A stretch of 64,000 nt of DNA from Nemophila menziesii (GCA_029959085.1 JARWIR010000038.1:5774915-5838914); one strand, 5' to 3'. Counted from the stretch's first letter, positions 12,040-26,440 are shown. Notes: generated by a model not told the origin, from the sequence alone. Made by a program: numbers and translations.

Positions 12040-13340
12040 ATAATAACTAATAAAAAGAATTTGAGAAGTAACTGCAAGAATTTGGGGTCAATGTCAGCGG
12101 CATGGTGGAGGTTCAAACCATTTGTTTTGTAAATCTGAAAAATCGTTGATTTTCATGGAAACATGCAATTCAAACATATCTCGCAACGTCTTAACGGGCT
12201 GGTTTATCATATTATGTGTTTTGTTTGAAGGATGGTCTTTTCAAAACGTCTTTGAAGTTCCAGTTTTTTTAATTTTGGATCGAATGATTTGGCCGTGATT
12301 TACATCGTTAAAAAAATGTAAGAATTTGAAGCAAATTAAACAAATGGAGACTTTGACCAACTATGAGAATAGTATACATAATGTGGGGAGTTTCACTTAA
12401 TCCGCATTTAACGGTCCACCTATTGCGCCGTGCATTAGCCGTACACTTTATTTTATTTTGAAAGTGAATAAAGTCATGGGGTATGTATGTGTTTGAGTTT
12501 GGTCAGGAGTACAATTAATACATATAACTTAGAAACCACTTCCATGCATGCACAATAACTCTACAAAGATTTTTAACTTGGTTCACTTTAATTTGAGGTG
12601 GATGATTTGTAAGTTTGACGATCAAGAAAAAGTTAATGTTAATCGGAAGGGTGTCGTCGAAAAAAAAAAAAAATCGGAAAGGGATAGGAAGAACATTAAA
12701 AGATTGAAAAGTGTATTTTTCTCATACATTTGAGAACAAATATAACCAATATGTAGTACGGCTAGTAATCTCTCTCAAAATACTCAATATTATCTTAAGT
12801 ATAGACCAATCACTCATATTTTTAGTGATGTATTTTCATAAGACCTTTGGTATAGATATGCATATTACATATTTTTTACTATTGATTTAGTTTCCAACTT
12901 AGTTAGCTAATCAATACACATGTTGGCTTCTCGATAAACATAACACACCTTAAATCCTTCATCTCTTATCATATATTCGATAATATTTTTTTATTTTTAA
13001 TTTATCACTATTCTGTCACTAAACTATTGTGAAAAAACCAGGCTAATTAATACTCAAATTTGCTAAATAAAATTCGCTTAATAGTAATTCATTCGGTGTC
13101 ATAGTTACAAATGATAGTTTATGTTATAATTAAAATCGCAAACAAAAGGTAAAAATAAGAAAACAAAAGAAAACCGATATATGTATAAAGTCCAAGACGA
13201 AAAAAACCACGGACAAAATTGAAAGATTTCACTATAGAAAATTGATTACAAGGAAAGTCTAATGGTTGCTGCCTCTACTTAAGGTGTGAACTAATAAGCT
13301 ATACAATACACTATATATATAAGTAAGCGGGGATAATAAG
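12040..13340. other. Gene-free AT-rich stretch
   Basis: About 1.3 kb with no recognisable coding sequence, TIR or LTR. It includes a 13-A run near 12660. Short open frames (for example 12548-12733) are lysine-rich and low-complexity, with no family resemblance. Confidence 0.4.
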
Positions 13341-14912
<1,572 letters not shown>

Positions 14913-14914
14913 AG

Positions 14915-14927
14915 TGGTATCGGAGCC
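14915..14927 (+). promoter_or_regulatory. Copia primer-binding site
   Basis: TGGTATCGGAGCC differs by one base from the canonical plant copia PBS TGGTATCAGAGC, complementary to initiator tRNA-Met. It lies two bases after the LTR end. Confidence 0.9.
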
Positions 14928-14967
14928 TAACTCTACTATAGTACTTCAACGTATTTGAGTTAACGAC

Positions 14968-15027
14968 ATGGACCCTTCTTTTCCAAGGACAAACTACATT
15001 TATTGGAATAAGATAATGACTATATAG
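14968..15027 (+). pseudogene. Copia gag start, cut off after about 18 codons
   Basis: ATG at 14968, 40 bp after the PBS, opens MDPSFPRTNYIYWNKIMTI then stop. The NYxYWxxxM pattern is the conserved beginning of copia gag (LTGxNYxxWKxxM). Sequence from the antisense copia element takes over here, so the rest of this gag is lost from this position. Confidence 0.75.
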
Positions 15028-18000
15028 CCCTTTTGGAATTTTCCAGAGCCTATTCGTATATAGCCCTTTTTGGAATTTTCCATTTGATACCCTTTCAAGA
15101 TGGTAGCCATGTATAAGGACTGAGATAGGACAAGTAGCTTCTTTAATCTATCTCTATAGTTCTTAATTCCCAGCATGTAAGCTGCTTCTCCTAAATCATT
15201 CATGGAGAACTGGTCGGATAACCAAATCTTGGTTTGTTACATTGCTGGTATATCATTTCCTAATAGTAATTTGTCATCTACATATAATACCAGGAATATG
15301 ATTGTACTCCCACTAGTACTTTGTTACACACATGGCTCTTCTTCACATCTTACAACACCAAACTCTTTAATTGTTGTATGTAAGTGAAGATTCCAGCTTT
15401 GTGACGCTTGCTTCAACCCATAAATGGATATTTGAAGTTTTCATATTTTATTAGGATGAGATGGAGATGTAAAACCCTTAGATTGAGTCATATAGACATC
15501 CTCCTTGAGCTCCCATTTGGAAAAGTTGTTTTCATATCCATTTGTCATATCTCGTAATCATAATATGTTGCTGCTGCAAGTAGAATCCAAATAGATCTGA
15601 GCATTTCCACAGGGGAAAAGGTTTCCTCGTATCCAATTCCTTCCTTTTGATCAAACCATTTAGCAACCGAACGGGATATATAGGTCTCTACCTTCCCGAT
15701 TGCTCCAATATTTGTATTAAACACCCATTTGCAACCAATAGGTCTTATGCCTATTGAGGGTTTAGCCAAAGTCCATACTTTGTTAACTCGCATAGACTCG
15801 ATTTCGGATTCTATAAATCCAAGCCATTTGTCACTATCTGTAGCAACCATAGCCTCTTAATAAGTCTTAGGATCTTCATTTATTGATATAATGTCATCTA
15901 TATGATCGATCATCTTTATTAACTTGTACCATGTGATTTAATCTTTCTAGTGCATGACGATCCCTGGAAGACCTTTTAATAGTCTCGTGTACAATAGGTT
16001 CTTCTTCATGTTAAGGTTGTTCACTTCCTTGTCCATGATCATGTTCGACTGAAATTTTGTTTGACTCAATATTTGAGTCTTGATCATTGGGAGTAATATT
16101 CAACACATCAAGAAAAGAAGGATTGACGGATATTTGTTTCTCCTCAAATTAACTAGAAGATTATGAAATATACATTTCATCAAGATCTACCTCTCTACCA
16201 TAAATTCCTTCTCCAAGGAACTCCTTTTCAAAAAAGGTTCCATTTCTGGCTACAAACACTTTGTGCTCAGATTGGTGATAAACGTAATATCCCATGGTCT
16301 CCTTTTGATATCCAACAAATCTACATTTTTTAGATCTTGATTCAAGCTTATCTGTCATTAGTCATTTAACGTAAGCAACCCCAAACTTTTAAGTGTTTAA
16401 GGGTTGGCTTACGTCCTTTCCATATATCATATGGTGTTTTGTCAACTGTGGGATCTTTGTTAAGAAAATAAGCAGTTGACTCTAAAGCGTATTTCTAAAG
16501 AAATATTGGAAGATATGTGTATCCCGTCATGGATCGCACCATATCTAATAGAGTGCGGGTTCTCCTTTCAGACACACCATTATGTTGTGGTGTTCCTGGA
16601 GATGTCCATTTAGAGAGTATCCCATTTTGGCTTAGGTAATCTACGAAATCATCACTAAGATATTCACCGCCACGGTCAGATCTCTGTTCTTTTATGCTCT
16701 TATATTTGTTTCTCAACTTCACCACGGAATCGCTTGAACATTTCAAACGATTCAAATTTGTGTTTCGTGAGATAAAGAAATCCATATCTAGACATCTCAT
16801 CAGTAAAAGTGATGAAGTAAGAGTATCCTCCTTTAGCTTTTACTCTCATTGGTCCACACACATGAGACCAAGGAGTTATGTAGCTCTTTCTCAAATTTCT
16901 GTAAAAGGAGATCTAGTCATTTTTCCTTTGAGACAGGATTCACAAGTCTCATATGATTCATAATCATATTGTCCAAGAAAACCATCCTTGTGTAACCTGT
17001 GGACCCTTTTCTCACCAATATGACCAAGCCTACAATGCCAGGAGAAGGATTGATTTGCATTATCATCTAACTTTCTTTTATGACCGGAAATATTCAACAC
17101 TCTGTTATAGGTAACATTAGACAAAACACATATATCATTCTATAAATAACCAACACCATATAAAACATCACCATGAAAAATACTACATTGATTATCCTTA
17201 AAAAATGAATAAAAAACCACAATTGTCCAACAATGAAATGGAAATAATGTTTGAAACAAGCTTTAGAACATAATAACAGTTTTCCAGAATTAATGTTTTG
17301 CCCGTAGACATCATAAGAGAAATAGATCCTATAACTACGGCTGCATCAGTTGCTCCATTACCGAATTGTAAGCTTACTTCTCCTTTCCTCAACCTTCTCC
17401 TAGTCTTTAACTCCTGTAATGAATTGCAATCTTAAAACTACTTCTGGTATCCAATAACCATTTAGTAAAATCAATAGATACTAAAGAAAGCATGAAAACA
17501 TTTTGCATAGATGTCATACCTTGTTTCTGGTCCTTCAAGGATGTCAAGAACTCTGGGCAGTTTCTCTTCCAATGTCCCTTTTTCTTATAGAAGAAGCATT
17601 CAACATCATTTTGATCAACTTTATTCTCTTTAGCACGGGGCTTTCTCCAAGACTTCTTAGGCACAAGAGGTTTTTTTTGGGGCTTGTTCTTGCCCTTCTT
17701 TTTTCCCCTTAGAAGATTGTCCAATCAGATTCACAGATCCATATAATTTTCCCTTGTCAGCCAGGTTATTTTGATTCTCAAGGTCGATCAACAAATTGGG
17801 CAACTCATGAAGATCACACTACATCTTATTCATGTTATAGTTAACGAAAGGGGAATAGTCTTCAAGGAGTGACTGCAAGATCAAATCTTGTGATAACTCC
17901 TTTCTGAGTGAAAACTTCAACTTCTCAAGTTGTTCCATAAGATCAATCATCTTCCAAACATGTGTTGCTACAGAACTTTTTGGCTTTATTTCAGTCTTGA

Positions 18001-18395
18001 ACAGTTTCTTAGATAGTTGATATCTAGAAGTCCTACTCTGTGACCCATACATCTTTTTAAGATGCTCAATTATCTGTGCAGGATCCATATCCTGATGCTA
18101 CCTTTGAAAATCAGCGGACATCAAAGCCAACATAATGCACTTAACGACTACACTTAGCTCAAAATAGTTCAAGTAGGCTTCATATTCCACTTTATCCTCC
18201 TCATGGGGAATAGTTGTCAGAGGCTTATCGATCGTATGGATGAGTTTTCATGCATGAGAGCAATTCTCACGTTACGGTACCAATCGTTAAAATTGTTACC
18301 AGACAGTTCGTTAGCATCCAGTATGCTTCAGAGTGAAGATGTGAGACGTGATTCGAGAGTAAAAGAGACCACCTCATCTACTATGATCTAACAAA
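15003..18395 (-). pseudogene. Copia gag-pol remnant, antisense to flanking copia
   Basis: Minus-strand domains in order: gag, 18330-17820 (NNFNDWYRNVRIALMHE, then MDPAQIIEHLKKMYGSQSR); zinc knuckle near 17600 (CFFYKKKGHWKRNCP, with the first and last cysteines of CX2CX4HX4C visible); degraded protease region (WLLDTRSS) near 17430; GAG-pre-integrase 17100-16900 (WHCRLGHIGEKRVHRLHKDG, CESCLKGKMT); integrase 16890-16500 (FITFTDEMSRYGFLYL, SDRGGEYLSDDF, TPQHNGVSERR); reverse transcriptase 15850-15030 (CKWVFNT, ETFSPV, YGLKQAS, and catalytic YVDD near 15280). The reading frame is broken repeatedly. RNase H and both LTRs are missing: the sequence stops just after the RT motif SKKGYIRI and joins the plus-strand copia gag start. 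Confidence 0.9.
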
Positions 18396-18419
18396 TCATA
18401 TTAGCGTTGTGGATAGCGC

Positions 18420-18748
18420 AACATCTTCTCGACATGTTGGATAATAAATTTATAGTATAAATGTTATTTTTGTCATGTCTTGTGAAATTGGTAATCATAT
18501 GACCGATAATACTTTTTTTTTTAATTTAATATTGAATATTTTTTTAAACTTTTTGGAACAATCTTGTGATATTTAATGCATGTGTGAGATTGTTTATGTG
18601 TTTATCTTTGTAGAATGAGGTAAAAATTATAGTGGTCTTTAACTCGTTTAATTTGCCTCAAATCATTTTTGAAGAAAAGTATTGTTTAAAAACTCTTTAC
18701 CTGCAAACTTGTGTATTTTGATTTATCAAACATTAAAAAAGGGGAGAT
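18420..18748 (+). mobile_element. 3' untranslated end of a plus-strand copia with polypurine tract
   Basis: About 330 bp of T-rich non-coding sequence ends in aaaaaaggggagat (18735-18748), directly before an LTR starting TGTTGG. That is the standard polypurine tract placement, so the following LTR is a 3' LTR. Confidence 0.75.
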
Positions 18749-20002
18749 TGTTGGCCTAATGTCCTTTTAATCTTGTTTTAATATTTGTCAGATATATTTT
18801 AAATATCTCTGAAATACTGCACAGTGCTTAATCAGTTTTATTATATATATTCATATTATTACATTTAACAATCTGTTGTAAAGGAACTTTATTATAACCG
18901 GACCGACATACCGGTGCCATGATAAAAAATCCAGAGGTAGCCATTGGGAAACAGTCACATGACATGTTGGAGTCTGCCCAATGGACTAAAAGAACAAGCC
19001 GGACCGGCATAAGCCCTCAAGATCGATATACCGGTGTGAGGCAGATTCCTCGGCTATAGAAGGAGATCTTTCATATGCGATTCTTACCTCTTACCAAAAC
19101 AATTAATTGCTACACGTTCGCATCCAACATTGGAGGTCTCAATCTAACATATTAAATACTCAATCTTGATCATTCAACTTGTCAAATCCACTCATCCAAG
19201 GAGTTAATCTAAGATGCTTCAAAGTGTTGTCTACTCAATGAGGATATCAAATAGCAACTTTCTTATCCACTTTTTAGGAGTAATATCAAAGTTTATTTCA
19301 CCATTCAAACACTTGTTATATTCTCATAAGTCTAGTATTTGTAATAGATAGATTAAGAGAGTGTGTGAGTATAGGAAGTATACTCGGTGATTCCTTGTGT
19401 TGCGATAACTCAATAGTTTGATTTGTGGTTTCGAAATGGTTGTAAAGGGTATTTTGTTCTCGCGCCGGTTAAGAGAGACACATAGCTTAGTCAAAGAAGC
19501 TTGAAAATCCTAAGGTGTCTACATTAAGTAGTGAAGTAGGGACTAAACCACTATACTTGATTGTGTGCTTTCTTTCCGATTATCTCTTTACTTATCGTAA
19601 TTTGCTTGCTCGTATTACTTAAATATCATTTTACTAGTTACCCATTATGACCCCTAAGTGTTTGATAGTTACTCCCTCCGTCCATCAATGTTTGTCACAA
19701 TTTCTAAAAGTAGATGTCCACAAAAGATTGTCCATTTAGGATATCAAGAATTTTTTTACCTTTTCTACCAATTTTGTCCTTATTTAATATTCACAAGCTT
19801 ATCATCATTAAATTCATTTACTTTAGTTGATTGAGGGTAGTTTAGTAAAAATAGAAGGAATTAATTGCTTTCCTTAATCTGTGTGAAAAAAAAAGTATGA
19901 CAAACATTTATGGACGGAGGGAGTACCTTAGAAGCTTTTCTTCCAAATTATAATTATCCAAAATATTTTAATTAGGCATTATTTATATTAGTATCCAATT
20001 CA
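18749..20002 (+). mobile_element. Copia 3' LTR (SIRE-like)
   Basis: It starts TGTTGGCCTAATG immediately after a polypurine tract and runs to about 20002 (the right edge is an estimate), including a 252-bp Stowaway insertion. Near 19535 it reads taagtagtgaagtagggact followed by aaaccactatac, a block typical of SIRE-type LTRs. Its ends and interior differ too much from the LTR at 13341-14912 for the two to be halves of one insertion. The C-rich aattcacccccc at its right edge is common next to LTRs of this lineage. Confidence 0.6.
19672..19923. mobile_element. Stowaway MITE (Tc1/mariner), 252 bp
   Basis: It starts CTCCCTCCGTCCATCAATGT and ends with its near-perfect reverse complement, finishing ACGGAGGGAG. 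TA on both sides (19670-19671 and 19924-19925) is the target duplication. It is inserted in the copia LTR. Confidence 0.95.
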
Positions 20003-20029
20003 CCCCCCCTTCTAGGACTTTCAATTCTA

Positions 20030-20440
20030 TTTAGGTCAAATAGAGTATAGAGGATGTCTATAAAGTAAATTTCCAAAATCATATGTTCATGCTTATTATT
20101 TTTTAAAGATAATTCTTGGTTGTGGCATAGGCACCTTGGGTATGCTAGTATGAATTTACTTGTAAGTCTTTCTAGGAAGAACCTTGTTATAGGCTTGTTT
20201 GAGCTCAAATTTGAGAAGTATAAATTGTGTGATGTGTCTCAACTCTATAAACAACATAAAACTTCTTTTAAACATCTTAATCGAGTTGTGACCTCTAGAG
20301 CTCTTTAAATACTACACATGGATCTCTTTGGCAATGAACATGACTAGCATCAGAGGATCCAAATATGTGTTTATAATCGTTGAGGATTATACTAGGTACA
20401 CGTGCGTTTAATTTTTACGCTAAAAAGTATCGCTGGTAAT
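20030..20440 (+). pseudogene. Copia GAG-pre-integrase and integrase fragment
   Basis: Reads WLWHRHLGYASMNLLVSLSR, KNLVIGL, LCDVSQLYKQHKTSFKHLN (family: LCDACQxGKQxKxSF) and HMDLFGN, then after shifts a remnant of the integrase core (GSKYxxxIVEDYTRY). It covers only the zinc-binding N-terminus and the start of the catalytic core. It follows the LTR at 18749 directly with gag and protease missing, so an internal deletion or a second element is likely. Confidence 0.8.
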
Positions 20441-20449
20441 GAATTTCAA

Positions 20450-20545
20450 AATTGTATTATGAATTTGTCTTGTATGACTTGTAACCATATTGAGAAATTT
20501 ATTATGAATTTGTCTTGTATAACTTGTAACCACATTATTTTGTTA
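20450..20545. repeat. Direct repeat of about 38 bp, two copies
   Basis: ttatgaatttgtcttgtatg followed by acttgtaaccata occurs at about 20456 and 20503 with one or two differences. It sits at the end of the copia fragment and has no known function. Confidence 0.7.
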
Positions 20546-20815
20546 AAGTATGATTCTCTATAACGTAGTTTGGGACATGCAATTTATATTATAAAATTAT
20601 ATTAAATAAAGTCTATCTATTGATCATAAATAACCTCAGTGGTCAAAGATCAAATATGTCCATCTATATATTCTTATTAGACGTCATAAATATAATTCTT
20701 TCACCTTCTATACAAAGATGGGATTTAAACACATATGAAGACTTATCTCCAATATTTTACATGCAACTTAGACTTTCAAATTTTAATAAAATATTTTTGT
20801 TGGTGTGTCCTAGGG
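20546..20815. other. AT-rich spacer
   Basis: No recognisable element. The open frame at 20620-20820 has no family resemblance. Confidence 0.35.
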
Positions 20816-22315
20816 TGTGATAAAATAAGAGATAAAAATAATGCAACTGACACCCTAGACTGAACACAGTACTCACTGCAAGTATCACAGTTTGTATGCA
20901 AGTTTTACTAGTAAGTAGATTCGTTCCTCAGAGACTTAGTGTGTTATACGAATGGGTAAACAAAATAGCATAGCAGATAATAGTTAAAGACAAGAAAATT
21001 AAATAAGTATGATTGAGGAGATTAATGATTAACTAAATAAAATAAAGACAAGTAAATAAAATACGAGAGAATGAGATGAGAAAGTATAGCTCAGGTTTTG
21101 CTAGTATGTACTAATCCTTCTATTTCTTCTACTAGTTAATAAGGGTGATTGTACCTCTTAGATAAGTAGCCAGGATTCTAAATTTTTCCTAACCCCCTTC
21201 CGGGTGGACTTAAGAGGCGACCTAACAATTAGCAAGGGACTTAACTAAGGTGCTCCTACGCCACTAGGTTCTTAGATGAGACTATCCCGCGCAACGATCG
21301 GTGGTGAAATAACAAACCCTAATGACTATCGAGCTTGGTAAGCCCTTCCAGATCACTACCGCACACTAGACGCTTATGTGGTGTTTCAATAATTAGACAC
21401 CCCTTCCGGATGACCATCTAACTACTATTAGCAAAGCCCTAAATTGATCAGAATTAAGATAGACGATAAATCAAAGCACATAAAACAGATATATGGTTAA
21501 GAAGATATAATCAATTTAAAATAGTTCTCCCAAACAAACTTAGATAGAAGGAAATAGAATTCAAATATTATACGTATGCAAAACCCAAGCTATGGGAAAA
21601 TTAGTTTATACTAGAAAGAAATAAACTAAAATAAAGATACATACTGTCAACTTGCTTCTCTTGAATGATGGATAAACTTAAGGATTGATTGTGGGAGGAA
21701 AGGACTAAGCAAGACCATATTTAAAATAGTTAAAGGGTGTATTTATAGGTGTTTAGGAAGACCTAGTTCAGATTTCTTGGAGTAGAAGGCAAGCAATTGG
21801 ACTTCTTTTCCAAATCAATTTCGTTTCCTAAAATATAGCAGAAGAGAAAAACGTATGTTGTCTTGTTTTGGTCATAACTTATTCAATATTGCTCCAATTT
21901 TCGACTACTTTATATCGAAACGAACGCATCGAAAAGATATATACTTTTATTTTTGATAGCTCCTCCAGATTCCCAGCTGATTTTGAGTTATAATCACTTT
22001 AGTGGACGTGCCTATAGAATTTCAGATTTACTTGACAACTTTTTTTTTCCTATTTTATCTCTACTTCCTTTTATCTCCAATTTCCATCCATATCTTCTTT
22101 CCTTATCTCTTTAGAATTGATTTGGAATCTAATTAATTTTCATATATCTTTAAATCTTCACATTAACACACAAATTAAACCAAATATGCTCTAAAAATAA
22201 TAATTCATCAAATCAAGACAAGAAATAGGAAAATATTGAAATATGAATAAAAATCGATTATTAATTGACCATAAACACCTAAAATGATGTTTCCAACCTA
22301 GATTAATTCATCCCA
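20816..22315 (-). mobile_element. Athila-type LTR, apparently solo (copy D)
   Basis: About 1,500 bp, beginning TGTGATAAAATAAG and ending at a decayed attcatccca (family end atatcaca). It shares with the other copies the cgttcctcagagactta block (20931), the ccgggtggacttaagaggcg block (21203), and tttcacattaacacac near the right end. Neither a PBS nor UTR sequence flanks it, and 5-bp flanks taggg and aacat do not match. A solo LTR with decayed edges is the simplest reading. Its right 260 bp is over 90% like the plus-strand fragment at 54582-54840. Confidence 0.75.
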
Positions 22316-23075
22316 AACATCATGTGTATAAAAACAATCGCACGAGAAGAAGAAAAGTTTAAAAATATACTATACATCTCGATTCTCGCAAATAAATTTG
22401 AATTAAATTTTTTAAAGTGTTACATCCATAAAGTGACTAAATCCTATTTTCACCTTTAAAGCTCCTACTCCAGGTTTTTTTTAAATAAAATCTATCGTGG
22501 CGCATATAGCGTGGTCGACCTTTCAATTCTAATTTTTTTTTAAAGTTAAACAACATGAGCAAATTAACGCTTATTGATATTTAACATTATGTTTATATCA
22601 TGATAAAGGAGAGTGAAAACTATAACTAAAAAAAATACTATTTTAAGAGTATCAGGTATCTGCCTACTTTCTCATTATTCAGAAATTGATATACACTGAT
22701 CTAATCAGTTATATTACTTCATAAATATATAAAATTGAAAAATAAATTAATCGTGAATCGTGATCAAACAATACGATCATTCAAAAATCATTATATAAAA
22801 ATCAAGGATTTTGAATAAAAGTCCATTTAAAATATCGATAATAAATTTTTGGTCAGATATAGAAAGACGTTATTAGACAAATTAATAATCACTAATCACG
22901 TGGTAAATATGAATGTATGATTATTTATGGCCTGAAATTTCGTAAAAGATTTCATATGCATATAAATTTTACCTATATGTTAGTAACATTCATATAAATT
23001 GTCTCAAAGTATTAAAAGCGCTTATACATTAATTTTGGGATATATATTAAATATTTTGTGTATAAATTAAAGAGA
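22316..23075. other. Gene-free AT-rich stretch
   Basis: About 760 bp of AT-rich sequence without recognisable coding sequence, LTR or TIR. Confidence 0.4.
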
Positions 23076-24595
23076 AAATTACCCAAGGGGTTTTGAGGAC
23101 ACCACCCCAAGCCCCAAGAAGACCAAGTGAATTCCCTCTTCTTACCACAAACTAAATTTAACACTACAAGCCTAATTTCTCAATTACCTTCTTACCCCCT
23201 TTTGTATTTTATTTTCCTATATATACTACATTTTATCACTCTCTCTCCTCTCTCCTCTCTTTCTCTCTCCTCTCTTTCTCTCTCTTTATCTCTTCTTTCC
23301 TTTCCGACGAATCCTATTAACAAAATAACCCTAGCTCTCCATAGTGAAGCTCAATCCGGAGATGTTGCCGCCCCTTCGTGAAGCAAGCTTGATACCCATG
23401 GATCTTGCAGTGCTTCCATGGAGCTCAAATGCATCTCAGGCGGCGAAGTGATGCACTGAACTGGTGGTGCGAGGTGGTGGTGCGAGCGGTAGGATGTCGC
23501 CGTTCGTGGTTCGTTGTTCGTGGAGCAAGGTGGTGGTGCTGAGTTCGTGCTCTACCGTCCCTGTTATGAGCTCAACGGACCTGGCTGCGAGGTGGTGGTT
23601 CTAGGTGATGGTGCGAGGCGGTGATGCGATGTGGTGGCTTAGATCTGGCGTTGTAGCTTCGATATATGGAACTGATTGAAGAAGCAACAGAGTTGGTGTT
23701 GAGAGGAACTATTTGAAGAAGCAATAGAGTTGGGTTTTCAGTGTCTGCAACTACTTACAAAATGTGACTTCCAATTACTTGTGGTGATGCTGATGGAGAT
23801 AATGTGCTTAATAATATTCAACAGATTTAAGATTGATGAAAGATTTTCTGACTTCGAATCATGATGAAGAATGTTTGCTAAGTGTTTGATAATATATCAA
23901 ACCGTAAGGACTGATTTGCTCAGCATTCTTTTGTCATGCTCAACAACTTTTTTCTTTTTTCTTTTTGTTTTGAATTTAGTGTAATGTTATTTATTTTCTT
24001 TTTGTGTAATTTATTAATTTTGGATTTGTCTAAATAAATATAATTTTAATATTGTAAATATTTGTTTAAATTTTCCAAGAACTCAGTGATATTTTCCCGA
24101 TACTCAGTAAAGTTACTGAGTATACGAGCAAACTCAGTAAAATTACTCAATAAAGAAATTTGAATAATCAGTAACGTTTTCTGACACTCAGCACTTTTTT
24201 CGATACTCAGCAACTTTTTCCATGCTCAGTACCCCATGCTCAGGAACTTTTGTCCATGCTCAGTATTCCATGCTCATAACTTTTTTTGGTGGTGGTCGGC
24301 GGTGATCGTCGGTGGTTGGTGGTTGTGGTCGGAGCTGAAAATTATTGATAGTTAATGAAGGAGGAGAGAGACTAAATGATAAAGGAGGAGAGAGATTAAT
24401 GGTAATAGAGAAGAGAGAAATATGATAATGGATGAGAAAGAAGAATCTGTTTTTTTGGGTATTATATATACTATTTGGGTAGTAATGACAATGGACATCT
24501 TAGAGACCTCTTTGGAGGAGAGAGAAATTGACTGATTCCTTTGTGACACTAAGATAGTCTCAAATATCCTATATGTAATTCACCCAAGATTAAAA
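23076..24595. mobile_element. Unclassified non-autonomous element R, copy 1 (MULE-like?)
   Basis: The left part (23080-23330) is collinear with 25136-25390: a CCC-rich edge, ttacccccttttgt, a tcctatatatacta promoter-like box, then a long CT-rich leader. The middle (23330-23700) is GC-rich with ggtggtgcgagg repeats and no believable protein. The tail (24080-24280) holds about ten CTCAG motifs, often CTCAGTAA or CTCAGCAA, also present in copy 2. The edges aaaattacccaagg and (reverse-complemented) ttgggtgaattacat are weakly inverted over a long distance, as in Mutator-like elements. No target duplication could be fixed. It could alternatively be a decayed gene duplicated once. Confidence 0.4.
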
Positions 24596-25135
24596 TATAT
24601 ATTGTTGATTTTCTTAAATGTTATTATATAATATGTTATATATTCATATGATATTTCATAGATAGAATATGTGTATACATGATTATGTGCATAAATATTT
24701 GATATTTTATATGCATGTAATTATTTCATGAACATTATATCCATGTATTTGAGATTCGTATCGTTTCATTTGTCTGTATATTTTTTGATTTAAACTATAA
24801 CATATATGATAATGTTTGAAATTATATGATAATGTTTGAAATTATGAACATGAAGGTTAGATGCCAAAATAAAGGTGGTCATTAATATGTCCAAATAAGG
24901 GAGAGATAAATACGTGTTACATTTTTTTCATTCATCAAGATTTTGTCCCAGAAATTCTTTTTGAGAAATTTTTGAACAAGACATGTTTTAAGCGTATAAG
25001 TATACTGTACTTTTTTTCATTCATTGGTTTTTGGTCCCAAACGGGGTTCCCTGAAAAGTTTTAACAAGTAATATTATTAAAGATTGAAAATTTAAAGGAG
25101 CGTGTTATGAAACATTTGAATTGATATTAATTTGA
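24596..25135. other. Gene-free AT-rich stretch
   Basis: About 540 bp. One short tandem duplication, atatgataatgtttgaaatt (24805-24845, two copies); otherwise nothing recognised. Confidence 0.4.
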
Positions 25136-26440
25136 GATTTTATCCAATGGTTCTTGTAAAACACTCCCATAGACCCAACCATACCTATCCAATTCCACTC
25201 TCTTACTAAAGACACATATAAGATTTAACACTAAATAGCAATTCTTTTTGAAATTTTCCTACCCATTATACCCCCTTTTGTTTTTTTTTTTTCCGTTTCC
25301 TATATATACTAATTTAGTCATTTAATTTTTTTAACCCTAAAATATTTTTCTCTTTCTCTTTCCTCTCTCCTCTATACTTCTCCCTCTCACACATGGGTTT
25401 TCGCCTATATTCACCCATTGAAGCTCACTCCATTTTCAAGATCACGGAGAAGAGCTTCATCTCCTCTACCATGGAAAGCTTAATATCCTCTACCATGGAG
25501 GCTACTCAGGCGAACCACCGCCGGAAGTAAATGAAGCTTCATTCTTCCTATGTTCGTCCAAGGAAGTGAAGCTCCGTTCGAGCAGTGGAGAAGCTCAATT
25601 CAAAGCCAAATGCCTGAGAAGAAACTCTGAGCTCAAGGCGTGAGTGAAGACGGCAACCAACAACCCTGTTGTGATTCAAGGCTCTATATCTAGATCTGTC
25701 AAAGCCCATTTTTAGCACATGGATAACACAACATGAAACTCCATCAGATTCTCCGTGATTTGAAGTTCCGGCGAAGCTATATTACTCCGTCGAGGCTGTG
25801 AGTCGAGTTCCAGCAGTTTGGCTTCTTCTAAGGCCAACACCATGGATGACCTTCTATTATATCTTCGAGCTCTAGATGTGCTTCGCCAAGTTGTGAAGTG
25901 AACGAAGGAGCTATGAAGTGTTCTTCGAATGTTGAGCTGTGCTTTGCCAGAGTTGTGCTTTGATTTGCAGCTTTTTTTTCTATTCCTTTTTGTTTTGCAT
26001 TTGAATTGCAGCTTTTGATTTTTTTTGATTTTCTATTTCTTTGAGTATTGTATATTGCACCGTGTCCTTTTTTTTACTTGTATTGTATCAACTTTTAAAT
26101 TTTATAACATTAATTCTATTTTATGCATTTATGTGTGTTACTCATTGTTTTTAGAATAATCAGTGTCTTTCACTGAGTACTCATAAAAAGTATCCATATG
26201 CTCAGTAAAAAATTTCGACCACTCAGTTAAAAAATTCGACCACTTAGTAAATTTTCGGCGGCACTGGCGTAGGTTGGTAGGAGATGGTCGGAGTTGGAAA
26301 GTATTGATACTCAATGAGCTGCTAGTCAATGAGTTGATACTTATGACTCGCTAACTTGTTGATTCATGTTTAGTTTCACTTATTTTTTAGGTGATTTTGT
26401 TTTTATTTGAGGGTATAATAATATTTGTTCACCCATAAGA
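25136..26440. mobile_element. Unclassified non-autonomous element R, copy 2
   Basis: It follows the same plan as the element at 23076: tacccccttttgt then tcctatatatactaattt near 25305, a CT-rich leader to 25390, a gene-like middle starting atgggttttcgcctatattc, and a tail with tgctcagtaaaaaa, accactcagttaaaaa and accacttagtaaa (26200-26250). Similarity to copy 1 is clear at the head and tail and poor in the middle, so the two carry different interiors or have diverged greatly. The gene-like middle has stops in all frames and matches no protein I know. Confidence 0.4.
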
